Shown here one piece after another: positions 43,800-54,193 of a DNA stretch of 64,000 bases (the first letter of the stretch is position 1; every line of letters begins with the position of its first letter). Below the pieces are notes generated by a model. It made no database searches, was not told the DNA's origin, and saw nothing but the letters and a program-made list of their open reading frames with translations. The position numbers were made by a program, and so were the translations under genes. Origin of the DNA: Tenebrio molitor (lineage: Eukaryota; Arthropoda; Insecta; Coleoptera; Tenebrionidae); the NCBI RefSeq assembly GCF_963966145.1, contig NC_091056.1:2316771-2380770 (forward strand). The letters run 5' to 3'.

Positions 43800-45827
43800 C
43801 AGGGTGTCCCAGAACTGGCTCCCCAGAGAAAACAGGCATGTGCCGACAACAAAAGAGGCTATAAATTGACTAAAATAAATTTTCTGCTAGCTCAAATTAC
43901 CGAGTTATAAAGATTTTAATTTCACCAATCCCGGAAGCTCGTCCTCAGGTATTACTAAAAAATCTGATCGGTTGCTAAACAACAACAAAAAATCTCTGAT
44001 ATCGCACAAATCAATAAAATGTTTGGGCAACTGGAATTTTGACGTTTTCCGATATAAAAATTCGTTGACGTTTATCTGTCATCAACATCAAGACTTGACA
44101 ATTGCAAAAGATAATAACTTCGAAATAAAACAATAAAAATGACGATTCTAAAAAGAGCCATTTATTTAAATAGGTAATAATATTAAAGCAGATGTTCGAA
44201 ATGACCACATCATTCATTTGTATGTACAATTGTGCTCTACGTAACAAACTCCTTGTCCAGCGAGAGATTGGTTGACATAAAAGTCACTAAATTCTACGTA
44301 GAGAAAGGCGTAGATAACGCACGTAAAATTTGAAATATATCCTTCAAGCAGTAACATTTTTGCACTTAAATGATGCTATAATTAATGTATTCTAGTGCAT
44401 TTTGTAGTGTTGGGCTAATTTAATAAAATTTAAAATCTCCCAATCTCTCGCTGGACGAAGTTTAGTAGCGTTAGTTATCGTTTCTTCAGTAACTGAAACA
44501 AAAGCCTCCTGAATTCGAACTCTCAGATCAGCCTCTGAATTTATGGGCCGCCGATAAATGATAGATTTCAAATGATTCAGATTCAGGCCTGGCAGGCCGT
44601 TGATGCGGTCTTCCTCGACCGATCCAGCGCTGTGGATATTGGTTATCCAAAATTTCCTGAAACGTTTCTGCTAAAATGTGGTGGAGCACCATCATGTTGG
44701 AACCAGTCATTTATGCGATAATCAAGAGGTACAATTTCAAGTAAATCAGATAGCTTCGTGCCAATGAACTGAGCATATCTTGCCCCCGTTAATCTTGCGG
44801 GGAATTCAAACGGTCCAATCTAGAGCGGGAGATTCGGAATTTTAACAAATGGAAGGATCCACCACACTTATACTTGCCAAACGATCGCCCAATAGCCCAG
44901 TCCACAAATTAACAGAAAAACTTGTATGTTGAAAACCTCTGGGATTCTCTTGGATTTTCCTCTGCCCAGATATGAAGGTTGTGATCATTGGAACAACTTT
45001 CCCGGCAAAATAGCGACTCATCAGAAAACAGTATCCGTGACAAGAAGTGCGGATCAGCATCGTTTTGGTTTATTAACCATAGACAAAACTGGATCGCCTA
45101 ATTGGATAATCCTCTGGCAGAAGATGTTGTACCCGTGTATAGTGGTACCATTGTGTACGGATGCCTCCTATTATCAGCTAGAACTCTCTGCACCGAACTC
45201 TTGGATAAATCCATTTCACGAGAAACTGTTCGAATACTCCGGGTGCCGTCTTCCTCAAAGACATTCAATACGGCTTCCTCGTGGTGGACAGTCCTTACAT
45301 TTCTTGGAGCACCCCCAACTTCTCTTCGAACTGGCTGCATCTGACCCGTTTCTCGACTCCGAGCGATTAATTTTAGGATTGTTTTATGATCCGGATGACT
45401 TTGTCTTTGCGGAAATTGTTCATGGTACAACCTTACTGTTTCACGTGCATTGTTCCCACATCGTGCAAAAGCAAGAATCATATCTACGTACTCAGAGGAA
45501 GAATACATGTTAAATGATACACTTGAATTAAATATCGCAGCGAAATTGTATAACAAATGTCAAACTGACGTAAACAATTATTCTAATAAATGTAGTGGAC
45601 CAAATCTAATGGAGAGAATTATAGAGGTTTACGGATAAAAAGGAAACCTAGGCAACGCAAAATTGCGATTATTCCACCTTAATGGTGCTCAACTCTGATT
45701 GGTCAACTTTAGAATGTCTTTTCTCCGTTATCATTTGAGATAGGACTTTTTTTCTTCAAAATACACGTTAATATATTCGCCCTAAAGCTCCATTTTTTCT
45801 CTGGGGAGCCAGTTCTGGGACACCCTG
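43800..45827 (-). mobile_element. Mariner element inside BEL/Pao copy 1
   Basis: Ends read CAGGGTGTCCCAGAACTGGC with about 32 bases matching in inverse orientation; TA flanks both (43,798-43,799; 45,828-45,829). The integrase reading breaks at one end and resumes at the other. It is 2028 bp long, with the length expected for a full element, and carries a broken transposase. Its first 17 terminal bases match the mariner in LINE A, so the two are relatives. Confidence 0.9.
44010..45511 (-). pseudogene. Mariner transposase (DUF4817-type), full-length but broken
   Basis: ATG 45,511 gives MYSSSEYVDMILAFARCGNN, ARETVRLYHEQFPQRQSHPD and SRETGQMQP, the DUF4817-like helix-turn-helix. GTRSIRTVSREMDLSKSSVQ is the second one. 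A frameshift near 45,150 leads to NDADPHFLSRILFSDESLFC with the first catalytic Asp, then NDHNLHIWAEENPRE. Another shift gives FSVNLWTGLLGDRL. Later parts (GSVEEDRINGLPGLN, LRVRIQEAFVSV) are diverged. Several stops follow toward 44,010. Confidence 0.75.
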
Positions 45828-48510
45828 TATTCTGCTGGTGCTATCAGGGCGGTGCCAATTAAGAAGTGTCCTGGCGTTAACGGTTGCAAATCGTTGGGAT
45901 CATCACTTAGGGGTGTTAGGGGTCGGGAATTAAGGCAGGCTTCAATTAATGTCAGTAATGTGTACATTTCTTCGGCCGTAGGCAACGAAGTTCCCGCAAC
46001 TCTTTTAAAATGATTTTTAAATGATTTGACTCCCGCTTCCCAAATTCCACCTACGTGTGGGGAATTTGGTGGAATAAATCTCCATTCGATCCCGTCGTTC
46101 GTAAGATTGTCCACAACCGCATTTTGAAAATCTTTTGTTCTGAGAAAGTCTCTTATTTCTTTTAGCTCGCGATTTGCTCCGACAAAATTAGTGCCATTGT
46201 CGGAATACATGCGCGTTACTTTTCCACGTCGAGCCATCATTCTTTTTAGAGCATTTAAGAATGACTGTGAAGTATAATCATGCACTAATTCCAAATGGAT
46301 CGCTTTGGTAGCGAGGCAGACGAATACCGCCACCTATGATTTTGTCGTCCTTTTCCCACGTCCACGACCTTCTTTTATTAGAATAGGACCCGCATAATCC
46401 ACTCCGCAGTTTTGGAACGGGCGGGATGGTGTCACGCGGTCTGTTGGTAAATTACCCATCAATTGAAAATATTGGACGGGTTTAGTGTGACGACACCTTA
46501 CGCAATTGTAAATTATTCTCTTTGTTGTTCCTTTAATGGCCAGTGGCCAAAAGGTTGATCTCACCGCTGCGATTGTTGCCTGGGTACCTGAATGCAATGT
46601 GGTGATGTGCGTATCCCGAATTATTAATTTTGTAACGATATGACTTTTTGGCAGCAGCATTTGGTGTTTTGAATCAAAATTAATTTTTGCGTTCTGTAAG
46701 CGCCCTCCTACCCGCAAAAGTCCGTTTTCATCTAAAAATGCGTTTAGAGGGATTAAGTGACTGTTTTTACTCAATTACTTTCCCTTTCTTAATTCGTCAA
46801 TTTCGCGGTGAAATGCTTGTTTTTGTACAATCTTTACGATCGCGACGTTGGCTGCTTGAAGTTCGTCGCAGCTTAACGCGCCCAAATTTTTGTTGTTTGG
46901 ATTGGTGCAATTGTGAACAAACCGTAAGCAAAATCCTATTATGCGTTTTAGCTTTTTGTACGAACTTACTTTGTTAAATAAAGGTAAATCGTCTTGTACT
47001 GACTGACTGACTAACGCGACTCTTCGTTGTTCCTCAAGTGATCAAATCTGCTGGGTTTTGATCCGTTTTGACGTAGTGCCATTGATTAATTTTTGTCAAC
47101 GATTGGATTTCGGCTACGCGGTGTGCCACAAAGCTCTGCCATTTTGTGGACACGGCTGCTATCCATGATAAGGTGACCATAGAATCTGACCAAAAGTATG
47201 ACTCATCTATGTTAACATCTACTATTTTTATGACCTTTGATGCTAATTTCGCCAACAATATGGCCGCGCATAATTCTAACCTGGGTATCGTTAGCGGTTT
47301 AAGCGGCGCAACACGAGATTTTGAGCATAACAATTGTACGGTGACTTCATTATTTTCATCTATACTTCTGATGTAGATCGCTGCACCGTACGCATTTTTG
47401 CTGGCGTCACAGAACCCGTGTAATTCGATGGTTTTAATGTTTTCGGATTGAATTACACTGCGAGGGATTTCAAATTGGTCTATTAAATATATCTATTATA
47501 TATCTATTAAATGTAAATTGCTACAAATTTTAAGAAATTTTTGATTGAGTTCGGTTGGTATCAATTCATCCCAACTTAGTTTTAATTCCCACAGTTGTTG
47601 TAGAAGAACTTTCATTTTAATAATAATTGGGGTTATTAAGCCGAGAGGATCGAAGATTTTTGCTATGATTGATAAGACGTTTCGCTTTGTCGCATTAGTA
47701 GGAAATTCTATTGACGTGACATGATATTTCAATAAATCTTTGCTGCAATTCCAAGTGAGCCCTAACGCTGTTGTGTCAAAATTTGAATCAAGTCGGACGG
47801 TTAAGTCTTTTGAGGGGTGACTATGCTGTGGTAATACGTCATTGTTGTTTGATGCCCACTTGTATAATTTGAAGCCGCCCTGTTTCAAAATATCAATCAA
47901 ATCGTCGCGTCATTTGATTGCCTGTTCGCTACTATCTACTCCGACAAACAGATCGTCCATATAAAAACATTTCAAAATAGTCTCACTGGCTTGTGGATGA
48001 TCGCGTTCGGCTTGATGAGCCAATTCATGTAAACACCGCATCGCCAAAAACGGTGCACAATTAAGGCCATAAGTGACTGTGTTGAGTCTATACGAGTTAA
48101 TTTGGTCTCGCGTATCTTCCCTATAAACTATCCGTAACAAATCATGGTCTTGAGGGTTTAACAAAATTTGTCGGAACATTTTTTTTATGTCCGCGGAGAG
48201 TGCATATTTATGGAGACGGCATCGGCTGATAATTGAAAAGAGGTCTGCTTGCAGATTGGGTCCGGGTAATAAATTATCGTTCAAACTCAACCCATTTGTG
48301 GACCTTGCACTTGCATCGAAGACGACCCTTGTCTTGGTTGTTAAACTACTTTCCTTTTTTACACAATGATGGGGTAAATAAACTACCTGCTGGGGGTCCG
48401 GCCCTTCAACCCGTTCCATATGTCCAAGCTCCATGTCCTCCCTTAAAAATTTATGGTACTCTTCTTGCAGCTGGGGACTTTTACAAAATTTTGCTTCAAT
48501 TGACTTTAAT

Positions 48511-48652
48511 CGATGCAATACCGAGTTCAGATACAGAGTCAATCTAGAGCTACAGAGTGTGGTTTTTTATAACGCACAAAAAACTGCTGCGTGGGCGTGG
48601 AGCCGTGCTCCGATCGCTGCCGGAAACGTCCGAACAAGTACGGGCGTTAACA
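48511..48652 (-). repeat. Truncated 5' LTR of BEL/Pao copy 1
   Basis: Its 142 bases match 43,074-43,215 with very few differences. The remaining 180 bases of the LTR, plus gag, protease and the start of pol, are gone. The join falls at CGATGCA, which occurs at this point in both the LTR and the RT coding sequence. Confidence 0.82.
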
Positions 48653-48754
48653 ACGTATATTCGAAAAAATTGTAATGTTAAAAAGTGTAATTAGTGTGTG
48701 TACACCAGAGATATGGAGTTGTGCACTTGTCAACTAAAAATTTGTTCTCATGTG

Positions 48755-49040
48755 TAGTGCCTTCGTTTTGTGGAGTTGTTGGCTGTGCCAACAACGCTAT
48801 GCGATACCATGATAAAAGTTACCATAAAATATCTTCAGAAAGGGATGAGAGAGGCCGTATTCAAAAACAAAGATCGGAACGACGACAAGCTTGGATTCAA
48901 GAATTACATCGAAAAGAACTTGACAGATGTCAAGTTAAAGTATCTTAAAATTTGTTCTGATCATTTTATAACTGTAAGTCCAGAAATCTCGTCTGTTATC
49001 AGGCCGGTATTGTTCAGCACAGGTTTTTCACGTTTATAAC
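48755..49040 (+). pseudogene. THAP-domain fragment with frameshift
   Basis: VPSFCGVVGCANNAMRYHDK opens a THAP finger (C-x4-C). ERRQAWIQELHRKEL carries the conserved Trp. After a frameshift near 48,935, YLKICSDHFITVSPE supplies C-x2-H. The sequence then runs into the right inverted repeat. No transposase follows. It may be a deletion derivative of a P-like element, keeping only the DNA-binding end. Confidence 0.75.
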
Positions 49041-49096
49041 ATAATCTTGCCGGTTTGTTTATCCTAATAGCTGATAAAAGGGGTGGGGATATGGAA
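49037..49096 (-). repeat. Right inverted repeat of the THAP mini-element
   Basis: Inverse copy of 42,837-42,896; both end in TTCCATATCCCCACC read inward. It lies directly behind the THAP fragment. Confidence 0.72.
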
Positions 49097-49162
49097 ATGA
49101 TTTATTGTGAGCGATTAATACTTGGGCTACTTGGTTAGCGTTTTTGCATGCAATTATATTTG

Positions 49163-49467
49163 AATCCGATCTCTGCAAATAGTACGAGATCCCACTGCAT
49201 GATTTCTACGTTCATCTTTTTTTTTTTAATTCAAATACAATTTTTATAGATAATTATGAGTAGAGAAATACGTTTTTGTCGGGTTGCCTATCAAAATATG
49301 GCCGCAAGTATTTTTTAATTAAAATTAAATGAATTATTTTTTTCGTTCACTTGTTTTTAAGATAAATTATAAATTAATGATTATAATTCATTTCAAAGAG
49401 AGATGTGTAAAGAACTAGAAAAGTTTTGGTTGCCATTTCTCAGTTGCCAACTTCACGTCACTTTTTG
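49163..49467 (+). repeat. Left arm of a large foldback element
   Basis: About 280-300 bases pair with 51,000-51,283. Landmarks in the same order include GATCCCACTGCATGATTTCT, GGTTGCCTATCAAAAT, CAAGTATTTTTTAATTAAAA and AGAGAGATGTGTAAAGA. Identity is roughly 85-90% by eye, with small indels. Confidence 0.85.
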
Positions 49468-49652
49468 CTCAATTAGATAGCGTCATTTTTATTTTAACCA
49501 CGCACAATGCATCCTTATCTGATGCACGGTGTGGTGCGCTAACTCTCTTTCGCTCTTATTTATCTTTAACAGTTACCCCTATTTGCGATCACTTTTCCAT
49601 AAGCAACCGTATTCCATCGTGTAGAGAAAAAAATTAGCTTTAATTTGATATA

Positions 49653-50924
49653 CAGGGTGGTCCCGATATAACCTGCCAAAAGAAATCCAGTAATAGGTGA
49701 CGATGAGTAGAACTCATACACAAAAAAAGTTTCTAATAAAAGTCTTTTCGTTTTCGAGATAAAAATAATTGAAAATTTGGTCAAAATTTGCTGTACGCTA
49801 ATGAGTTAATCGGTTTTAAAAAGGTAATTCTGGTTACTTGGCTGCAATTTCTTTAGCAACGGTACCTGCAACACCTATGACATTTGTCAAGTTTAATTTT
49901 AAATTTTCGAATCCTTCAAAAGGTTACGAAATTCACAAAACAAGAATACGCCGATTTGCATTTACTCTATGGCGAAACACGTGGTAATTCAAGACCGGCA
50001 AGGCGACCATACGGCGAGCGTTTTCCTGAAGGAGTCCTTCCGTCCCGTTGTACTTTTGTGGAGCTACATCCGCATTTATGTGAGGTTGGTTCTGACTGAT
50101 TCCAATACGATGGCGTCCCCGATCCTCCATTTAACCCCCCTGGATTTTAATTTTTGGGACCACACGAAAGATTTGGTATACGAAGTTGAAATAAATACAG
50201 GAGGCCAACTCCAGAAACGCGTAACAGACGCCGCGAACCAGATTCGTAAAAACCCAGAAATGCTGAATTCTGTTTATTAAAATTGGTACCAGCGTACTCA
50301 AATGTGCTTAAATGCCAACGGAAGGCACACAGAAGATTTATTATAAAATAATTGTTCTAGTCTAGTTTACCTTTCATTAGTTAGTAGATATTCTCAGTTA
50401 GAGTTGAAAGTACGAATATGTAAAGTGTAAATAAATTTATTCAATACATTATTTTGGCTATTTAACCACAATTAAGACGATACTCTTGTTACACAGTTCT
50501 TCCACAATTTTGCACACACTACCTCTACATTTATTTACACATTGAGGAACACCACTTTATTTATTACTCATTCATCTCAGTCTACAAAATCAGCTTTTGT
50601 ACCTAAATAAGCTGGTGAATTAACGCACACAGTGTAGGTACAGCGTTTTCAATAAATGTCATTAATTTGATTTAGTTTGTCAGATTTGAGATTTGTCATA
50701 AACGATTCAGGTACCTATGTTGCTTAGATACTGTCATACTTACAAACACCAACAATTAATTCCTGAGTAGGTACGTATTTTTGTGGTCAGCAGCGTCGAA
50801 TGGGTGTGGATAGGGGTTAATTTATCCCCATTATTTTGGACCTAACAAAATGGGGTTTTTTGGACTTGTTAGATCCTTCTAATGACCCAGAATTTTTTTG
50901 GCAGGTTATATCGGGACCACCCTG
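49653..50924 (+). mobile_element. Mariner element in the loop of the foldback
   Basis: Ends read CAGGGTGGTCCCGATATAAC with 29 bases matching; TA flanks both (49,651-49,652; 50,925-50,926). It is 1272 bp with an internally deleted transposase. The right half recurs at 5303-5814. Confidence 0.9.
49884..50340 (+). pseudogene. Mariner transposase remnant (DUF4817-type)
   Basis: TKQEYADLHLLYGETRGNSR and RPYGERFPEGVLPSRCTF match the DUF4817-like helix-turn-helix. A deletion joins it to LTPLDFNFWDHTKDLVYEVE, the region of the last catalytic Asp, and to KRVTDAANQIRKNPEMLNSV. A stop follows at 50,280; the usual C-terminus reads on to about 50,340. Confidence 0.75.
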
Positions 50925-50999
50925 TATAATTTATGAGGATACGTTATGAAGTTATACATTAAACAGAGAAACATGTTGACACCCGGTTGCCAAGGGGTT

Positions 51000-51283
51000 G
51001 CGACCAACTGAGAAATGGCAACCCAAACTTTTCAAGATCTTTACACATCTCTCTTTGAAATGAATTATAATTTATGTAAAAAACAAGTGAACGAAACTGT
51101 TTGGAAAAAAATAATTAATTTAATTTTAATTAAAAAATACTTGCGGCCACATTTTGATAGGCAACCCTGCAGAAACATATTACTCTATTCATAATTATCT
51201 ATAATAATGGTATTTCGATTAAAAAACAGGTGAACGTAGAAATCATGCAGTGGGATCTTAGAGCCCGATTTCAAGTCATGGTG
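51000..51283 (-). repeat. Right arm of the large foldback element
   Basis: Inverse partner of 49,163-49,467. The 170 bases between the left arm and the mariner, and the 75 bases on the other side, form the rest of the loop. Confidence 0.85.
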
Positions 51284-51290
51284 ACAAATA

Positions 51291-51532
51291 CAGCGTGATC
51301 AACAATGACTGAGTCTGTTGGCAATGAAACAATTGAAAATACTGGTGATTTTTGTCTAGTAATTGGCACTGACCACGCACTGACCGGATTTTTTAACTTG
51401 AGATCACATTAAAAACATTCTTGGTTATGCAGGTTATGTTTATACTATTACAAAAATTAACCTTCGTTGGTAAATTTTAAATTTGCCAAATTTCATTGTT
51501 ACCAACAGACTCAGTCATTCTTGATCACCCCG
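51291..51532. mobile_element. MITE with about 38-bp inverted repeats
   Basis: CAGCGTGATCAACAATGACT and CGGGGTGATCAAGAATGACT face each other, both followed by GAGTCTGTTGG. TA lies on each side. The unit is 242 bp and of Tc1/mariner type. Confidence 0.82.
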
Positions 51533-52147
51533 TACTCGTAGGTGGTGCAGCGCAAATGTATAGCTATCTGTGTCCTACACATTAATTACTAATATGCGTC
51601 ATCTTTCTCAAACTTGCAATTTTGTGCCCTTACCATGACAATACAAGTTGCATGTCAACTTGAAATCGGCCTCTTAGACTATAATAATATTTCAGAAATT
51701 GACATTAATGAAGATTATAAAAAACGCCATTTTGTCCGGCGCTGTTTAGTTAAAGAGCCATCACCGTTAATATCATCCTTTTTGAAATTTTGTTTGTGAA
51801 ATCGTCTGTTTTTGTTGAATAAGTTATCGTATCACAACTACAGAGTGTCTATAAAAGAACATATATCAAGAGTGCTGTGGAATTGTGCGGCTCTATACTT
51901 TTTTTGACCCAACTATGTCAAGCCGTTGAAGCCGGTAAATTAGATATCATTGATGTCAAATGACAAATGTCAAATAAATACGTTTTAGCGTCAGAGCGTC
52001 AGTTTCTCAGTTTCGTTCAGTTGTGAGTTCCGTGTCTTAGTTGTTTTCCTTGTGATTTTCTTCAACAGTCTTTATCAAGACTAAAACGATTTTCCGCGTA
52101 AGCGTGAATTGTGAATAATACCACAAACAAGTTACGGAGTTGCGAAG

Positions 52148-52199
52148 GTAAGACAGTTATTTTCGTACGTTTACAGTAAGTAATAAGCAATCTTTTCAG
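52148..52199 (+). other. Probable 5' UTR intron of the DD41D transposase gene
   Basis: GTAAGACAG at 52,148 and TCTTTTCAG ending at 52,199 bound a 52-nt GT-AG intron nine bases before the ATG. Its length equals that of the coding intron. Confidence 0.6.
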
Positions 52200-52208
52200 T
52201 AAACCGCA

Positions 52209-53340
52209 ATGGTTTTATCGCTAGAGCAAAACACCTTCATTGTGATGTCGTATTATCGAAATGGTACCCTGCAGAATGGAGAGTGGGTTTACTCGATAAA
52301 CGCTTGCAAGGAAGAATTTTTTGCAAAATTTCCAAATTGCAACATCGTGGAAGCAAATTTAATTGCACACATTAGAAGGGTTGTGAATAGATTTGTGGCA
52401 ACTGGAAGTGTTGAAAAGGGTAAAAGTGTAGGAAGACCGCCAGTCAATGAAGAAATTGTTGAAGATTTACGCCAACGAATTGAACAAAGCCCAAAAACAT
52501 CTCTCAGGAAGTTATCGCTTCAGGCTGATGTACCACTTTCCACTTGCCAAAAAATTGTTAGAAAAAACCTGAACTTATATCCGTACAAGATCACTACACT
52601 TCAAGAACTTCGACCAGGTGATTCTGAGAGGCGCTTAGAATACTGCAATTGGTTTTTAAACAATTTGAATAATGACAGGTTTGTAATGATGAATTGAATT
52701 AAACAATTTTAATATTAACTTTGCTTGCAGATTATTAGACATCAGTTTTTTTTCGGACGAAGCATGGGTTCATTTATCTGGATATGTAAATTCACAAAAC
52801 TATAGAATATGGAGTTCAGAAAATCCACATGCATTTGTAGAAACCCGATTGCATCCTGTAAAGGTTGGAGTGTGGATTGCTGTCTCACGAAGGCGTTTAA
52901 TTGGACCGATATTTTTCCATGAAACTATAAATGCCACTAGATACCGGGAACAAATTTTAGAAATATTTATTAATCAGCTGGATGATGAAGAATTGCAGAA
53001 TGGATACTTTCAACACGACGGTGCTACAGCTCACACAACACAAGAGAATTTGGTTTATCTTCAACAATTTTATGGCAATAGAATTATCAGTAATAGATTA
53101 AATCCTGAATTTCCCCCACGTTCTCCAGATTTAACACCGTTAGATTTTTGTATATTTGGCCATCTAAAAAATGAAGTTTTTAAAAGGAGAATGCACACTT
53201 TGGAGAAACTTATGGAGGAAATAAGGAACTGCTGCAATACTATAGACCAGCAGATGCTGCAGAATATCTTTGAAAATAAAAAGAAACGAATTAGGAAATG
53301 TTTAGAACATAATGGGGGCCACTTTCAACAATTTCTGTAA
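52209..53340 (+). CDS. Tc1/mariner transposase, DD41D type, two exons
   Basis: Exon 1 is 52,209-52,678 and exon 2 is 52,731-53,340. The 52-nt intron (GTTTGTAATG...TTGCTTGCAG) divides an AGA codon, and the join gives 359 aa without a stop. The N-terminus holds two helix-turn-helix regions (from SYYRNGTLQNGEWVYSINAC; RIEQSPKTSLRKLSLQADVP). The first catalytic Asp is D166 (FFSDEAW), the second D253 (QHDGATAHT), the third D295 (SPDLTPLD). The last two are 41 residues apart, the DD41D spacing known from rosa/Visitor-like mariners. The C-terminus HFQQFL resembles those of related elements. It would excise and insert the element at TA sites, in the nucleus. TCAGTT initiator-like motifs lie near 52,012-52,025. 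The start at 52,209 follows the 5' UTR intron. It is the only uninterrupted transposase in the window. Confidence 0.9.
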
Positions 53341-53354
53341 AATTGGGTAGGTAC

Positions 53355-54193
53355 TGTGACGATTTTATCGGTCGGTAAAACCACCCGCAAATTCGTCCCC
53401 ACTAATTAGTGAAGAGCGCCGACGCAAAACCCGCAACGGATAACGGAAGAACTCGTTCTCTTTTCCGTGTAAAGGTCCACCGAACAACACGTAGTACCGT
53501 TTCGCCGAGTTAAAATTAGTGTCCGAGCGTTCAGTGTAATAACGTCTCGGAAGCGAAGGTCAAAGGACCGATTAAATTAACCGGCGAAAAGACAGGCTCG
53601 CGACCAATTAGGGATCGGAACCGGAAACGTTGAAGACGGATACATTTCGGTACTAGCGTCGCAAGTAAGTACGACCTCGAAACCAAAATGGCGGCTCTCG
53701 CAGCTAGAAAATTTTCACTGTTCCCACAGGCGACCAGCAGGACTCTCCTTTCCAGGACTCTATTTCAGTCTCAATCAACATTCCATCGAGACTCAATTTT
53801 CTCAACACCCACGACTCCCTCAACTTCCACCACAGTTCTCCAGTCGCACCACCTCGTGGAGACACCCCTCAGTGAAGCCCAACCAGGGAGGAAGCGAGCC
53901 CCGACTCCGGAGGAGCTCCGTCGGCGGCTACCACACACATTCCGATGAATTATTACTGTCCACCTTCGGCCCCACTGAACCACGCGACGTCATCCAAGCC
54001 CGAACGTGGAGTGACCAGTTCTCGCAATATCGCACCTTGCGCGGTGCAGAGACCGGGCAAGCCGCCCCTGTAATTTCAGGACCCAATAAATGTTGTGCTG
54101 TCTTTTGAACTTTGGCATCTCTTTCTCCCTTCCGTACTGCAATCAGGACACCAGAAATCTGTTTGTGACCGGCCCGCCTTTTGGGTCGTAATA
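53355..54193 (+). mobile_element. Probable solo LTR, 839 bp, TSD GTAC
   Basis: A GC-rich block starts TGTGACGATTTTATCGG and ends GGGTCGTAATA; GTAC is on both sides (53,351-53,354; 54,194-54,197). The end would be CGTAACA but for one C-to-T change. AATAAA at about 54,085, followed by a GT-rich stretch, suggests plus orientation. It lies between the transposase stop and the right inverted repeat, so it landed after the mariner. Confidence 0.68.
53688..53948 (+). other. 86-codon open frame inside the solo LTR (doubtful gene)
   Basis: ATG 53,688 in a good context (CCAAAATGG) opens MAALAARKFSLFPQATSRTL and continues Ser/Thr-rich to RRLPHTFR. The first 26 residues are rich in Arg, Ser and Ala and lack acids, like a mitochondrial presequence. 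A poly(A) signal follows 140 bases later. High GC favours chance open frames, and there is a second overlapping frame (53,872-54,108). I do not recognise the protein and would not call it a gene without expression data. Confidence 0.2.

Larger units (their letters stand above)
43480..48513 (-). pseudogene. BEL/Pao retrotransposon pol, copy 1 (broken)
   Basis: The reading begins inside the RT region at 48,513 and has VYLPHHCVKKESSLTTKTRV, SADIKKMFRQI and FYMDDLFVGVDS, the RT active site. After a stop, KRNVLSIIAKIFDPLGLITP connects to RNase H (LELCAAILLAKLA, SYFWSDSMVTLSWI). A frameshift between 47,034 and 46,774 leads to the integrase zinc-binding part and core (NCGVDYAGPI, ATKAIHLELVHDY, YSDNGTNFVGANREL, WRFIPPNSPHVGGIWEAG). 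A mariner cuts it at 43,800-45,827, and the integrase end (SRWQRVQKLRQEFWRRWSTE) continues to about 43,480. Gag and protease are deleted. At least three stops and one frameshift are present. Confidence 0.88.

Noticed and set aside
43498..43869. Plus-strand frames opposite the BEL/Pao integrase
   Set aside because: They are shadows of the integrase C-terminus and the mariner end.
44926..45513. 195-aa plus-strand open frame
   Set aside because: It is antisense to the mariner transposase and has no motif of its own.
49163..51283. Reading the two arms as LTRs of one element
   Set aside because: The arms are inverted, not direct, and contain no LTR signals.
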